Program-made: the position numbers and the translations under genes
Notes under the pieces: generated by a model
Told to the model about the DNA's origin: nothing
The model's input: only the letters and a program-made list of their open reading frames with translations
Databases searched by the model: none
Source: Bryobacteraceae bacterium
Lineage (GTDB): Bacteria; Acidobacteriota; Terriglobia; Bryobacterales; Bryobacteraceae
NCBI GenBank assembly: GCA_025350445.1
Contig: JANXXV010000842.1
Location: forward strand, 1 to 12,750
DNA: 12,750 bases
Direction: 5' to 3'
Shown here: piece by piece, positions 1 through 6,968 of the stretch
Layout of the letters: the number at the start of each line of letters is the position of its first letter
Position numbering within the stretch: the first letter of the stretch is position 1

Positions 1-28
1 CGTTTGCGGAAGAGGCTTTCCGGGGGGA

Positions 29-1207
29 TCAGGTTGTCTTGCGGTCTGTGGCCTTTGGCTTGGCGCGCAGTTGCGACAACGGGTAGAAGGTGCCGCGCCA
101 GGTGATGCCGCCGGTCCAGAGAGTGACGGTCATGGAGCGCAGCAGAATGTAGCAGAAGGCGATGATGGCTAGCGGGTAGGTTGGCGCGTAGATTGGGCGC
201 ATGCCTACGCCGCGGGCGTTTGCGGAGTACAGGATCAGAATCGTAGCGACGATCAGGGCGTTGAGTACTTGCAGCCAGCCACGCGTTACGAAGAGCGCGG
301 CGAACGGCCAGACGCCGATCAGAATTTGAGCGGCTGAGCCGCCGATGGCGAGCGCGACGCTGTATTCCACGCTGGCGAACATGTTCTTCATCAGGCCTTG
401 CACCATCTGGCCGAAGGACTCGTACCATTCGACGGATAGCAGGGTGGCGCCGATCGCGAAGTCCTGTTTGTAGCCTTCGTCCTTGAGGAGTTTGCCCAGC
501 TTCATGTCGTCGTCCGGACGCATGGCGATTCGCTGATGGCCGCCGATGGCGCGATAAGCCGCGGTGCGAACCATGTTGAATGCGCCGATGCCGACGTGTC
601 TTGCGCTCTTGGGATGTTTGGCCTTCCAGGGTTGGACGTACATGTTGAAGATGAGAGCGAAGGCGCCGAGGAAGGCATTGAGCACAAAGCCGTTCATGAC
701 CAGGCGCGGCGGGATGGCGAGGTGATCGAGGCCGTGGTCCGCGGCGTAGTGCACGGCGCGGCTTAAGACGGATGGTTCCAATACGATGTCGGCATCGGTG
801 AAGATTAGAAATGAGCCCGATGCAAGGGCCGCGCCTTGATGCAGCGCGTGGTTTTTCCCCAGCCAGGCCGGTGGTAATTGTTGAATAGTGATGATCTGCA
901 GGCGGGAGTTGGTCTGCGACATGCGATGAAGAATCTCGCCGGTGCGGTCTGTGGAGCGGTCGTTGACGACGATAACTTCGTAGTTGGGATAGTCCTGGTT
1001 CAGGATGGAGGTGAGCGCCTGTTCGATGCCGCGTTCTTCGTTGCAGGCGGCGACTATAATGGACACCTTTGGGTTGGCCGCGCCGGCGGGGAGAGGCGGG
1101 ATATCTTGCAGGTTGACGATGGTGCGGAAGCCAAGGGCCAACTCCACAGCGGCGTAAAGGTAGAACATCAGGGTGCAGGCCGCCGCCAGCAGGAGAAGAG
1201 TTTGCAT
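29..1207 (-). CDS. Membrane-anchored family 2 glycosyltransferase
   Basis: Inverting GT-A (family 2) glycosyltransferase of about 392 residues, expected to move a sugar from a nucleotide-sugar onto a lipid or envelope acceptor at the inner membrane. Residues 3-25 form an N-terminal membrane segment. The GT2 core then starts with VSIIVAACNEE (48-58), the ND of the nucleotide site (82-83) and the metal-binding DAD (138-140). The acceptor-side acidic motif PDDDMKLG is at 231-238. Two or three more hydrophobic helices lie near 288-365, and the tail GITWRGTFYPL is typical of multi-membrane GT2 enzymes of the carotenoid/hopanoid type. I start it at ATG 1207, which begins directly with the membrane helix; an in-frame TTG at 1231 would add eight residues and overlap the divergent deacetylase. 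The acceptor cannot be told from sequence. Confidence 0.9.
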   Translation of the reverse strand: MQTLLLLAAACTLMFYLYAAVELALGFRTIVNLQDIPPLPAGAANPKVSIIVAACNEERGIEQALTSILNQDYPNYEVIVVNDRSTDRTGEILHRMSQTNSRLQIITIQQLPPAWLGKNHALHQGAALASGSFLIFTDADIVLEPSVLSRAVHYAADHGLDHLAIPPRLVMNGFVLNAFLGAFALIFNMYVQPWKAKHPKSARHVGIGAFNMVRTAAYRAIGGHQRIAMRPDDDMKLGKLLKDEGYKQDFAIGATLLSVEWYESFGQMVQGLMKNMFASVEYSVALAIGGSAAQILIGVWPFAALFVTRGWLQVLNALIVATILILYSANARGVGMRPIYAPTYPLAIIAFCYILLRSMTVTLWTGGITWRGTFYPLSQLRAKPKATDRKTT

Positions 1208-1245
1208 ATGCCGATCTTGCCATGGCGGCAAGTGAGAATATAAGG

Positions 1246-1950
1246 ATGACTTGGATTTCGCGGCGGCAGTTCATTGGTTCAGCGGCGCTGATGGCGGCGG
1301 CGCGCAAACTGAAAGTAGTTGTGACTGGCGGGCATCCGGGCGACCCTGAATATGGATGCGGCGGGACGGTGGCGCGGTATGTGGATTCGGGGCACGACGT
1401 AGTCCTGTTGTATTTGAATCGCGGTGAGAAGGGCTGTCCAGAGCCGGACCCGTCGAAGGGGAGTGCAGTGCGGGTGGCTGAGGCGCGGCGGGCTTGCGAG
1501 CTATTGAAGGCGCGGCCTGTGTTTGCGGGGCAATGCGATGGTTTCGCGGTGGTGGATCGGGAGCGGTATGAGGAGTTTCGGGTTTTGCTGGCGGCGGAGA
1601 AACCGGATGTTGTGTTCGCGCAGTGGCCGGTAGACGGGCACCGGGATCATCGGGCGATTTCGACGCTGGCTTATGATGCGTGGCTGAAATCGGGAAAGAC
1701 GTTTGGGTTCTATTACTACGAAGTGTCGGATGGCGAGGACACGTTGATGTTCGCGCCAACCGACTATGTGGATATTTCGCGGACGGAGGCGCGGAAAAAG
1801 GCGGCTTGTTATGCGCATGCATCGCAGGCTCCGGACAAGTTCTACGCGCTGCAGTCGCAAATTACGCGGTTTCGCGGAGTGGAATCCGGGCATGCTCACG
1901 CGGAAGCGTTTGTGCGGCATGTGCAGAGCGCGGGGAATCTTCTGCCGTGA
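1246..1950 (+). CDS. PIG-L/LmbE family deacetylase with Tat-like N-terminus
   Basis: PIG-L (LmbE-like) zinc-dependent N-deacetylase, about 234 residues, usually acting on N-acetylglucosaminyl groups. The N-terminus reads SRRQFIGSAALMAAA, a twin-arginine-like signal (residues 5-19), but the hydrophobic stretch is short and runs straight into the first beta strand of the fold (KLKVVVTGGHPGDPE). The family metal motif HPDD appears as HPGD (30-33): the histidine and second aspartate are kept, while the position of the first aspartate, the general base in MshB, is glycine. The distal histidine motif is DGHRDH (130-135). The RGEKG loop near 59-63 also fits the family. ATG 1246 has AAGG directly before it; ATG 1222 is an alternative that adds eight residues. 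It is divergent from the glycosyltransferase. Fold and family are secure; substrate and activity are not. Confidence 0.88.
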   Translation: MTWISRRQFIGSAALMAAARKLKVVVTGGHPGDPEYGCGGTVARYVDSGHDVVLLYLNRGEKGCPEPDPSKGSAVRVAEARRACELLKARPVFAGQCDGFAVVDRERYEEFRVLLAAEKPDVVFAQWPVDGHRDHRAISTLAYDAWLKSGKTFGFYYYEVSDGEDTLMFAPTDYVDISRTEARKKAACYAHASQAPDKFYALQSQITRFRGVESGHAHAEAFVRHVQSAGNLLP

Positions 1951-2037
1951 TAGAGCCGCAGGCTGGTGGAATCAGTATGCGGAGATTTCTTTGAAGCGGA
2001 AGGTGGAGTTTTTCGGAACAGGGAGTGTCCGGAAATC

Positions 2038-2202
2038 CTACGTTTTGCCGGGCAGGAGATCGTCACCATAGGCGACTGCTCTTGCCTGAGGCAAGTTCAG
2101 GTTGCCGGTTGGATCGATTGTGAAGGTGACCTGGATTGTGTTGTATTTCCGGTCGCAGTTGTTCCTGATGCTGGCGGTGATGGGCGACAATATTCCTGGT
2201 CG
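2038..2202 (-). pseudogene. Possible decayed 3' end of an unknown gene
   Basis: A minus-strand frame runs protein-like from about 2202 to the TAG at 2038-2040. It includes ITASIRNNCDRKYNTIQV, then TFTIDPTGN, and finishes AVAYGDDLLPGKT. Just upstream the plausible reading moves to another frame (GVIVVDQ), as if a frameshift had occurred near 2200, and no start codon with a ribosome-binding site was found. I do not recognise the family. It may be a chance open stretch; the balanced, non-repetitive residue mix is the only argument for a remnant. Confidence 0.25.
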
Positions 2203-2388
2203 ACGACAATTACTCCGGCAGCACGAGCGGCTGGTGGAGGAGACCGAGGTGAAGAATTGGCGTGGTGGTGCTGCCTGGTGCCCTGTCCCCTGTAAGAGTT
2301 GACGACGGGCTCAAGAGCGCTCGCCGAGGGGCGTGCACGGAGACAAGCTGTTTGCCCCACCTTGCGCCCGGTTGCAGGTTGTAAAGAA

Positions 2389-2535
2389 TTAGCCGGGTCG
2401 GCACACTAGCTTTTCGAGGCGACTGGGCGCTTTCGCGGAGGAGGCCGGGAAGATAAATTTCTTCAAGCTACCGCCCGGAATGTAAACAACGGCCAAGAGG
2501 GCGGCCAGACCGAAACTCGTTGTCGATTTTTTCAA
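2389..2535 (-). CDS. Possible 48-residue secreted or membrane peptide
   Basis: A TTG at 2535 is preceded by GGAAGG with an eight-base spacer and opens a 48-codon frame ending TAA at 2389-2391. The product begins with two lysines, followed by FGLAALLAVVYIP, which resembles a signal or membrane segment. The remainder is short and basic (SLKKF, RLEKL). It overlaps, on the opposite strand, the plus-strand tail described separately, so at most one of the two is likely real. No family is recognised. Confidence 0.15.
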   Translation of the reverse strand: MKKSTTSFGLAALLAVVYIPGGSLKKFIFPASSAKAPSRLEKLVCRPG

Positions 2536-2608
2536 TGGAGACGCCTTCCGGATTGCAATCGATCCGTCGCTGTCGGGTATTGCCGAAGAGTTACGGAAAC
2601 ATCTTTAG
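2486..2608 (+). pseudogene. Possible 3' remnant of an unknown plus-strand gene
   Basis: Between an in-frame TAA at 2483-2485 and TAG at 2606-2608, the plus strand reads as a credible protein C-terminus: KLVVDFFNGDAFRIAIDPSL followed by SGIAEELRKHL. There is no start codon and the stretch is only 40 codons. It ends 20 bp before the start of the large secreted protein. Family unknown; it could be chance. Confidence 0.2.
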
Positions 2609-2628
2609 AGGGAAGACGTCTTCATAGG

Positions 2629-4506
2629 GTGGTCAAACTTTCGAGAAAGTTCTGGATGGTTATGGCGGTCTGTTGCCTGGTTGCTCCAGCGCGGGCAGCC
2701 GAAGCCGATGCATTGGCAATTTCGGCCGGTATTCAGGCCAAGCACCTGCCGTTCGGCACGGTTCTGGACCCGATCTACGCCTCGCCTTCCAGTTTGCAAA
2801 TCACGGGTTACACGCGCTGCGGCGACTCGGCGCTGTGGACGGGCGCCTATCTGGCTACTGAAGCATTTCGCTTCAAAGTTACGCAATCGGCGGATGCGCT
2901 GAACAACGTAAAGACGGCACTGGCAGGCTTGAAGGCGCTGACCGACGTGACGGGTGACAACCGGCTGGCGCGATGTATGGTGCGCGCGGATTCGCCTTTT
3001 GCCGCCGGCATTTCGAGCGAAGAGTCGACGCATAAAATTAATCAGAACCCGCCCTGGATCTGGGTTGGCGATACGTCGCGCGACCAGGTAGTTGGCGCTT
3101 TCTTCGGATTGGGCGCCGCCTACGATCTGGTGGAGAACGACGGCGTGAAGAAGGCGGCCGGGGAGTTGGCGACGCGGCTGACCGGCTTCATTTCGCGCCA
3201 TCAATGGTCGCCTAACGACGATCTTGCGAACACGTTTTTGCTGCGGCCGGAGGAACTGCAGATGTTGTTGCAGGTAACGCGTCATGTGGATCCCGCGAAC
3301 ACCGTCAGCGGGCCTATTTTAGTGCTTCCCGTGAAAACCGGCGTATCGGTGGACGTCCAGAGTCTTGGCTCGTATTTCAAGTTCAATCTGGATTACATCA
3401 GTTTCTACAATCTGGTCCGGTTGCAAGACGAGGGAGATAATCGAGGCGCTTATCAGATTGTCCGAGACTATACGGCGGCTCATCAGAATGCATTCTTCAA
3501 CCTGGTGGACCGCGCGCTGCGGGGCGCCGATTCCGCCCGGGATGCGGAAACGCGCCTGCTGTTGGACCAGTGGCTGCAAAGGCCGAAACGCGACGGTTTT
3601 GTAGACGTGACAAAGACCGTGCCGGTGTGTGGCTCCCGTGCCTGCGATCCGGTGCCGGTAGCGTTGCGGACACCCACGGATTTTCTGTGGCAGCGGGATC
3701 CGTTTCAACTTTCCGGGGGCGGATCGGGACTGGTTGAAAGCGCAGGGATCGACTACATATTGCCGTACTGGATGGGGCGCTATTACGCGGTGATTCCGGG
3801 CGCGGTGCAATCGGCGGCGGCGGTTAGCGGCACAGTGGCGGCGAATTCGCTGGCGTCGCTTTACGTTGTGAATTCCGCGTTCGGCACGGCGCAGGCCAGC
3901 TTACAGCCACTGCCTTTGACTTTGGGAGGCGTGGCGCTTATGGTCACCGATGCGGCGGGAACGCAGCGCGGCGCGCCATTGGTTTACGTCTCTCCAAGCC
4001 AGATCAATTTTGTGGTTCCCGATGGCACGGTGGCCGGGCCGGCGAAGTTTGTGGCTACCGCCGGGGCGGCGAGTTCGATGGCCACGGGATTTGTTTCATC
4101 CGTGACACCGGCACTGTTCAGCACGGACAGGGGCGGCACTGGAGTTGCTGCCGCTACTGCGATTCGTGTACAGGCCGGCAATCCACAGTTGCAGTTCGCT
4201 GTGCCCGTTTTTCAATGCGCGGCAGCCGGTTGCGTTACGGTCCCGATTGAATTGGGAATCGACACTCCGGTCTACGTCACGTTTTACGGCACGGGAATTC
4301 GGAATCGCACGGCGCTGGCGAATGTGAAGGTGACGATTAAAGGCGTTATCGTGCCGGTGCTTTACGCGGGTCCGTCGCCAGGCTTCAGCGGGCTGGATCA
4401 AGTGAATGTGGCGTTGCCGCTTTCATTGCGCGGCAGCGGCCAGTCAGACGTGGTGCTGTCAGTGGACGGCGCAGTTTCGAACACGGTTGTGATTGCCGTG
4501 CAATGA
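2629..4506 (+). CDS. Secreted protein with alpha-helical N-terminal region and TIGR03437-type C-terminal domain
   Basis: A 625-residue exported protein. Residues 1-23 form a signal peptide (basic MVKLSRK, hydrophobic core, ARA cleavage site). Residues about 30-390 are rich in amphipathic helices, including GDSALWTGAYLATEAFRFKV near 65 and QVVGAFFGLGAAYDLVEN near 155-172; this suggests a helical toroid like those of some glycoside hydrolases or lyases, but no catalytic signature is certain. From about 397 to the end is a beta-rich domain with SLYVVNSAFG, PLVYVSPSQINFVVP, PVYVTFYGTGIRN and LDQVNVALPLSLRGSGQSDV, characteristic of the Solibacter C-terminal domain TIGR03437. Start is GTG 2629; GAGGGAAG at 2608-2615 is a usable if distant ribosome-binding site, and this start gives an intact signal peptide. 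It converges on the acetamidase-like gene with 5 bp between stops. Function unknown. Confidence 0.88.
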   Translation: MVKLSRKFWMVMAVCCLVAPARAAEADALAISAGIQAKHLPFGTVLDPIYASPSSLQITGYTRCGDSALWTGAYLATEAFRFKVTQSADALNNVKTALAGLKALTDVTGDNRLARCMVRADSPFAAGISSEESTHKINQNPPWIWVGDTSRDQVVGAFFGLGAAYDLVENDGVKKAAGELATRLTGFISRHQWSPNDDLANTFLLRPEELQMLLQVTRHVDPANTVSGPILVLPVKTGVSVDVQSLGSYFKFNLDYISFYNLVRLQDEGDNRGAYQIVRDYTAAHQNAFFNLVDRALRGADSARDAETRLLLDQWLQRPKRDGFVDVTKTVPVCGSRACDPVPVALRTPTDFLWQRDPFQLSGGGSGLVESAGIDYILPYWMGRYYAVIPGAVQSAAAVSGTVAANSLASLYVVNSAFGTAQASLQPLPLTLGGVALMVTDAAGTQRGAPLVYVSPSQINFVVPDGTVAGPAKFVATAGAASSMATGFVSSVTPALFSTDRGGTGVAAATAIRVQAGNPQLQFAVPVFQCAAAGCVTVPIELGIDTPVYVTFYGTGIRNRTALANVKVTIKGVIVPVLYAGPSPGFSGLDQVNVALPLSLRGSGQSDVVLSVDGAVSNTVVIAVQ

Positions 4507-4511
4507 TGCCG

Positions 4512-5528
4512 TTAACGTGCGGGCAGAGCCTTGCGCGGGATCTTTAGCGCCATGGAGCCGGCCACTGTAACCACATCGTAGCGGCCCTGATAGCCCACCA
4601 GCAGATGGGCGGCCCAGGGTTCCAGAGCATAGTCGGCCACCAGCCAGCGGACCATATCCGTGGTGGCGATTTGCAGGGCGCGGTCAAGCGAACTGGCGAA
4701 CTCCGGCTGGCTGCCCACGCTTATAATAAAATCCTTCGTTTCCAGACGCGGGTTGTTCAGGTTGGCCTGCTTGCGGATCTCGACGCTGAACTCGACATCC
4801 ATGCTGGTTTCGACGCCGGTACCGGTGGCTTCACCGTCGCCCTGGATGGCGTGCCCGTCCCCGATGTATAGCAACGCGCCCGGGTGATAGACGGGCAGAA
4901 TTACACTCGCGCCTTCGGCTACTTCGTTGTAATCCATATTGCCGCCGTAGGCGCCGGAGATGCCGCTGATGGGAGCGAATTCGCTGGGTGCGGCTACGCC
5001 AATGCAGCCCAGCATCGGATGGACGGGGAACTCCAGCTTGATGCGTGCGCTTACCGGTTCGCGGAGGCGGACGGTTTGCCTGGCGAGGTCGATATCCCAG
5101 GGCACGATATTGGAACGGCCTTCCATCACCAGGTTGTCTTTGTAGCGGGCGGAATAAATGGTTTCGATATAGTCCGGTTGGAGCGCGAAAAGGCCGAGCC
5201 GATAGGCAGTGTAGCCCGAGTTGCGGTTGAGGCGAAGCTTGCGGAGAACGACGACAACCGCGTCTCCCGGTTCGGCGCCTTCGATATAAAACGGACCGGT
5301 GAGCGGGTTGCCGGAATCGGGATGACGCTTGACGCCTTTTTCGTCGAAGCCGCCGGCGTCGATTGTCTTGGTTCTAACGGTGTCGCCGGGTTTGATGCGC
5401 AGCAGCGGCGGGTTTGATCGCCCGAAGTTGCGGTAGTAGACTGTGGGAACTACGTCATGCACTTCGGCGGGCAAAAGCCCCGGCAGGGTGAGAAGAAGGG
5501 CCGTGAGGGCGCGCCTTGTGCAGTTCAT
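4512..5528 (-). CDS. Secreted acetamidase/formamidase family protein
   Basis: FmdA/AmdA family protein (338 residues); known members hydrolyse formamide or acetamide to ammonia and the acid. Seen motifs in order: PGD (47-49), GPFYIEGAEPGD (78-89), HPMLGCIGVA (170-179), GGNMDYNEV (195-203), GDGHAIQGDGE (223-233) and GTGVETSMDVEF (236-247), all family hallmarks. Unlike the classical cytoplasmic enzymes it begins with a signal peptide (CTRRALTALLLTLPGLLPAE), so it should act in the periplasm. Length is somewhat below the roughly 400 residues of classical formamidases. I choose ATG 5528 because it overlaps the upstream stop as ATGA, implying translational coupling with the SRPBCC gene; a GTG at 5537 is the alternative. 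True substrate is uncertain. Confidence 0.9.
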   Translation of the reverse strand: MNCTRRALTALLLTLPGLLPAEVHDVVPTVYYRNFGRSNPPLLRIKPGDTVRTKTIDAGGFDEKGVKRHPDSGNPLTGPFYIEGAEPGDAVVVVLRKLRLNRNSGYTAYRLGLFALQPDYIETIYSARYKDNLVMEGRSNIVPWDIDLARQTVRLREPVSARIKLEFPVHPMLGCIGVAAPSEFAPISGISGAYGGNMDYNEVAEGASVILPVYHPGALLYIGDGHAIQGDGEATGTGVETSMDVEFSVEIRKQANLNNPRLETKDFIISVGSQPEFASSLDRALQIATTDMVRWLVADYALEPWAAHLLVGYQGRYDVVTVAGSMALKIPRKALPAR

Positions 5529-6061
5529 TGGGCCCACGCCTCGGCCAGGGTTTTCAATTGCGCCAGTCCTTTTTCGAAATCGGTACCGATCATTTTATCC
5601 ATGTCCATAGCGAGGGAAAATGCTTTTTGCAGGAAGCCTTTGTTGCCGGTCATGCTCCAGTTGACGGCGGTGCCGCTGCCGGCGGGCTTGAAGGTGAACG
5701 TTGCAGTGTTGGTCGCGGCGAAGGGCTTGGTGAATTCGAGGTTGATCCCTATGCTGTCGTTTGGCGTGCTATCGGCAATGGTCATGCGTCCGGCGCCGGC
5801 GTCTTTGTTACCGGACCAGGTGTAGATAGCGCCTGCTCCGGCGGGTGCGCCTTCATACGTTGTTTTCATGGCGGGATCTATTTTCGCCCACGGCGACCAT
5901 GCTTCCCACTTGTGGAAATCGTTTACCAGCGCGAACACCGCGGTCGGTGAAGCGGCTATGGTTGCCGAACGGGATACGGTGAACGGCGCGGGCTGTGCAC
6001 TTATGAACACCGCCAGGCCGGCGGCGATGACCGCGCCGACGATGAGTACCTTCTTGAGCAT
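5525..6061 (-). CDS. SRPBCC (START-like) family protein with N-terminal membrane anchor
   Basis: A 178-residue protein of the SRPBCC ligand-binding superfamily, of the polyketide-cyclase/dehydrase type. Residues 1-22 (MLKKVLIVGAVIAAGLAVFI) are a membrane anchor or uncleaved signal. The fold follows: FTVSRSATIAASPTAVFALV with NDFHKWEAWSPWAKIDPAM, then EGAPAGAGAIYTWSGNK, and a C-terminal helix that ends FEKGLAQLKTLAEAWAQ. This family binds hydrophobic ligands in a helix-grip pocket; the ligand here is unknown. GGGGGC lies upstream of ATG 6061 as a modest ribosome-binding site. It follows the diadenylate cyclase by 24 bp and overlaps the acetamidase-like gene by 4 bp (ATGA), so the two are almost certainly cotranscribed. 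Confidence 0.88.
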   Translation of the reverse strand: MLKKVLIVGAVIAAGLAVFISAQPAPFTVSRSATIAASPTAVFALVNDFHKWEAWSPWAKIDPAMKTTYEGAPAGAGAIYTWSGNKDAGAGRMTIADSTPNDSIGINLEFTKPFAATNTATFTFKPAGSGTAVNWSMTGNKGFLQKAFSLAMDMDKMIGTDFEKGLAQLKTLAEAWAQ

Positions 6062-6085
6062 AAGACAACGCCCCCAGGAATGAGA

Positions 6086-6694
6086 TTATACGCCGATTGG
6101 CGGCTGAACCTTTTGGCCGCCACCTCTTTTGGGCGTGATGATGGCGATGCCGCCTACGGTTTCCTGCGTAACATGTCCTTTGATTTGCAGGTCGCGATGG
6201 CTCATCAGCCACAATTCCGGAATGATTTCCGCGGTCAGCCTGCCGTGGCAGAAGACGCGGACGGTGGCGCTTTGCGAGACCACGATGCCTACGGCCTGCG
6301 TGACCGCACTCATCTTGGCCGCGGCCAGATGGCGCGTTCCCAGACCAAGGTGCATATCGACATTGGAACCGGGAGCGTCCAAGTAGCGGCAGGCGGCGAC
6401 GAAGATTCCATCCGCGCTAACGACGAAGCCGCCGTCGAGTTGTGCAAGTTCCTTGATAGTGCCGCGGAGATCGGGGTCCGTAATATGGAGCAGTGATGCC
6501 GGATGGCCGTAGAGGGGATCGAGGATCAGGGAGCGCGATCTGGCCAGAACCTCTTCGTGATCGCCCAGCATGAACAGAGTGCCGATGCGTCTGCCTTCCC
6601 GGCCCTCGCGTGCAATCTGGACGGCGAGCTCGATCAGAGGTTCAAGAACTTCCGGGGCGTATTCGGGAACCTGGCAGACGATGGCGTTGAACAT
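6086..6694 (-). CDS. Diadenylate cyclase (DisA_N/DAC domain), c-di-AMP synthase candidate
   Basis: A 202-residue protein that is essentially one DAC (DisA_N) domain, the fold that condenses two ATP to cyclic di-AMP. Seen: GTLFMLGD (38-45), the first active-site motif as DGGFVVSADG (87-96, usually DGA), the second as GLGTRHLAAAKMSA (117-130, usually RHR) and the following strand GIVVSQSATVRVFCHGRL (136-153). No membrane helices or DisA DNA-binding region are present, so it should be a soluble, stand-alone cyclase. ATG 6694 lies 7 bp after the zinc-finger stop and fits the start of the domain; a longer frame opening at 6844 would run through the zinc-finger gene. The ribosome-binding site is weak, consistent with translational coupling. 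The variant motifs make catalytic activity likely but not certain. Confidence 0.85.
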   Translation of the reverse strand: MFNAIVCQVPEYAPEVLEPLIELAVQIAREGREGRRIGTLFMLGDHEEVLARSRSLILDPLYGHPASLLHITDPDLRGTIKELAQLDGGFVVSADGIFVAACRYLDAPGSNVDMHLGLGTRHLAAAKMSAVTQAVGIVVSQSATVRVFCHGRLTAEIIPELWLMSHRDLQIKGHVTQETVGGIAIITPKRGGGQKVQPPIGV

Positions 6695-6701
6695 GCCGGA
6701 T

Positions 6702-6968
6702 TTAGTTGGAGAAATCAAGCTCAACCTCATCCACGAAGCACCAGCCCCAATCTTCGCCAGGCTCAATGGACCGCATGATGGGGTGGGCGGTGGAATGAAA
6801 ATGTTTTGTGGCGTGTTTATTTTTCGACGAATCGCAACAGCCAACGTGTCCGCACGCCATGCACAGCCGGAGATGCATCCAATGTTCGCCCAGCTTCAGG
6901 CATTCCGCGCAGCCGCGGGTGTGAGGTGTTACGTCCTTGATCTGATCGAGGTGGGTACAGGTCTTCAT
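6702..6968 (-). CDS. UBP-type zinc finger protein
   Basis: An 88-residue protein consisting of one ZnF-UBP domain, the fold used by eukaryotic deubiquitinases and HDAC6 to bind the ubiquitin C-terminus. Likely zinc ligands are visible: C4 and H6, C20 and C23, C36 and C39, C44 or C45, then H52, H56, H58 and H62. The run GHVGCCDSSKNKHATKHFHS and the tail GEDWGWCFVDEV match bacterial members closely. In bacteria this domain is commonly found beside a histidine kinase and a thioredoxin-reductase-like protein; its partner is unknown. The start ATG overlaps the kinase stop as ATGA and has GAAGG six bases upstream, so it is coupled to the kinase. Confidence 0.92.
   Translation of the reverse strand: MKTCTHLDQIKDVTPHTRGCAECLKLGEHWMHLRLCMACGHVGCCDSSKNKHATKHFHSTAHPIMRSIEPGEDWGWCFVDEVELDFSN

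Larger units (their letters stand above)
1951..2628. other. Long gap with possible gene remnants
   Basis: About 680 bp without an intact gene. Reading both strands I see only fragments: a minus-strand reading ending at TAG 2038-2040 that looks like the C-terminus of a protein, a short minus-strand signal-peptide-like ORF (2389-2535), and a plus-strand tail ending at TAG 2606-2608. None has a convincing full-length frame. The rest shows no strong promoter, terminator or RNA gene that I can defend. The most likely reading is decayed former genes. Confidence 0.5.

Noticed and set aside
4501..4520. Shared bidirectional terminator between the convergent genes
   Set aside because: Only 5 bp separate the stops and no stem-loop with a T-run is visible.
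4884..5417. 177-codon plus-strand frame opposite the acetamidase-like gene
   Set aside because: The minus strand carries a clear family match with all motifs; the plus frame is a high-GC antisense shadow.
6695..6844. N-terminal extension of the cyclase frame (50 residues)
   Set aside because: It overlaps the zinc-finger gene, reads as an off-frame shadow and adds nothing to the DAC domain; ATG 6694 fits the domain start.
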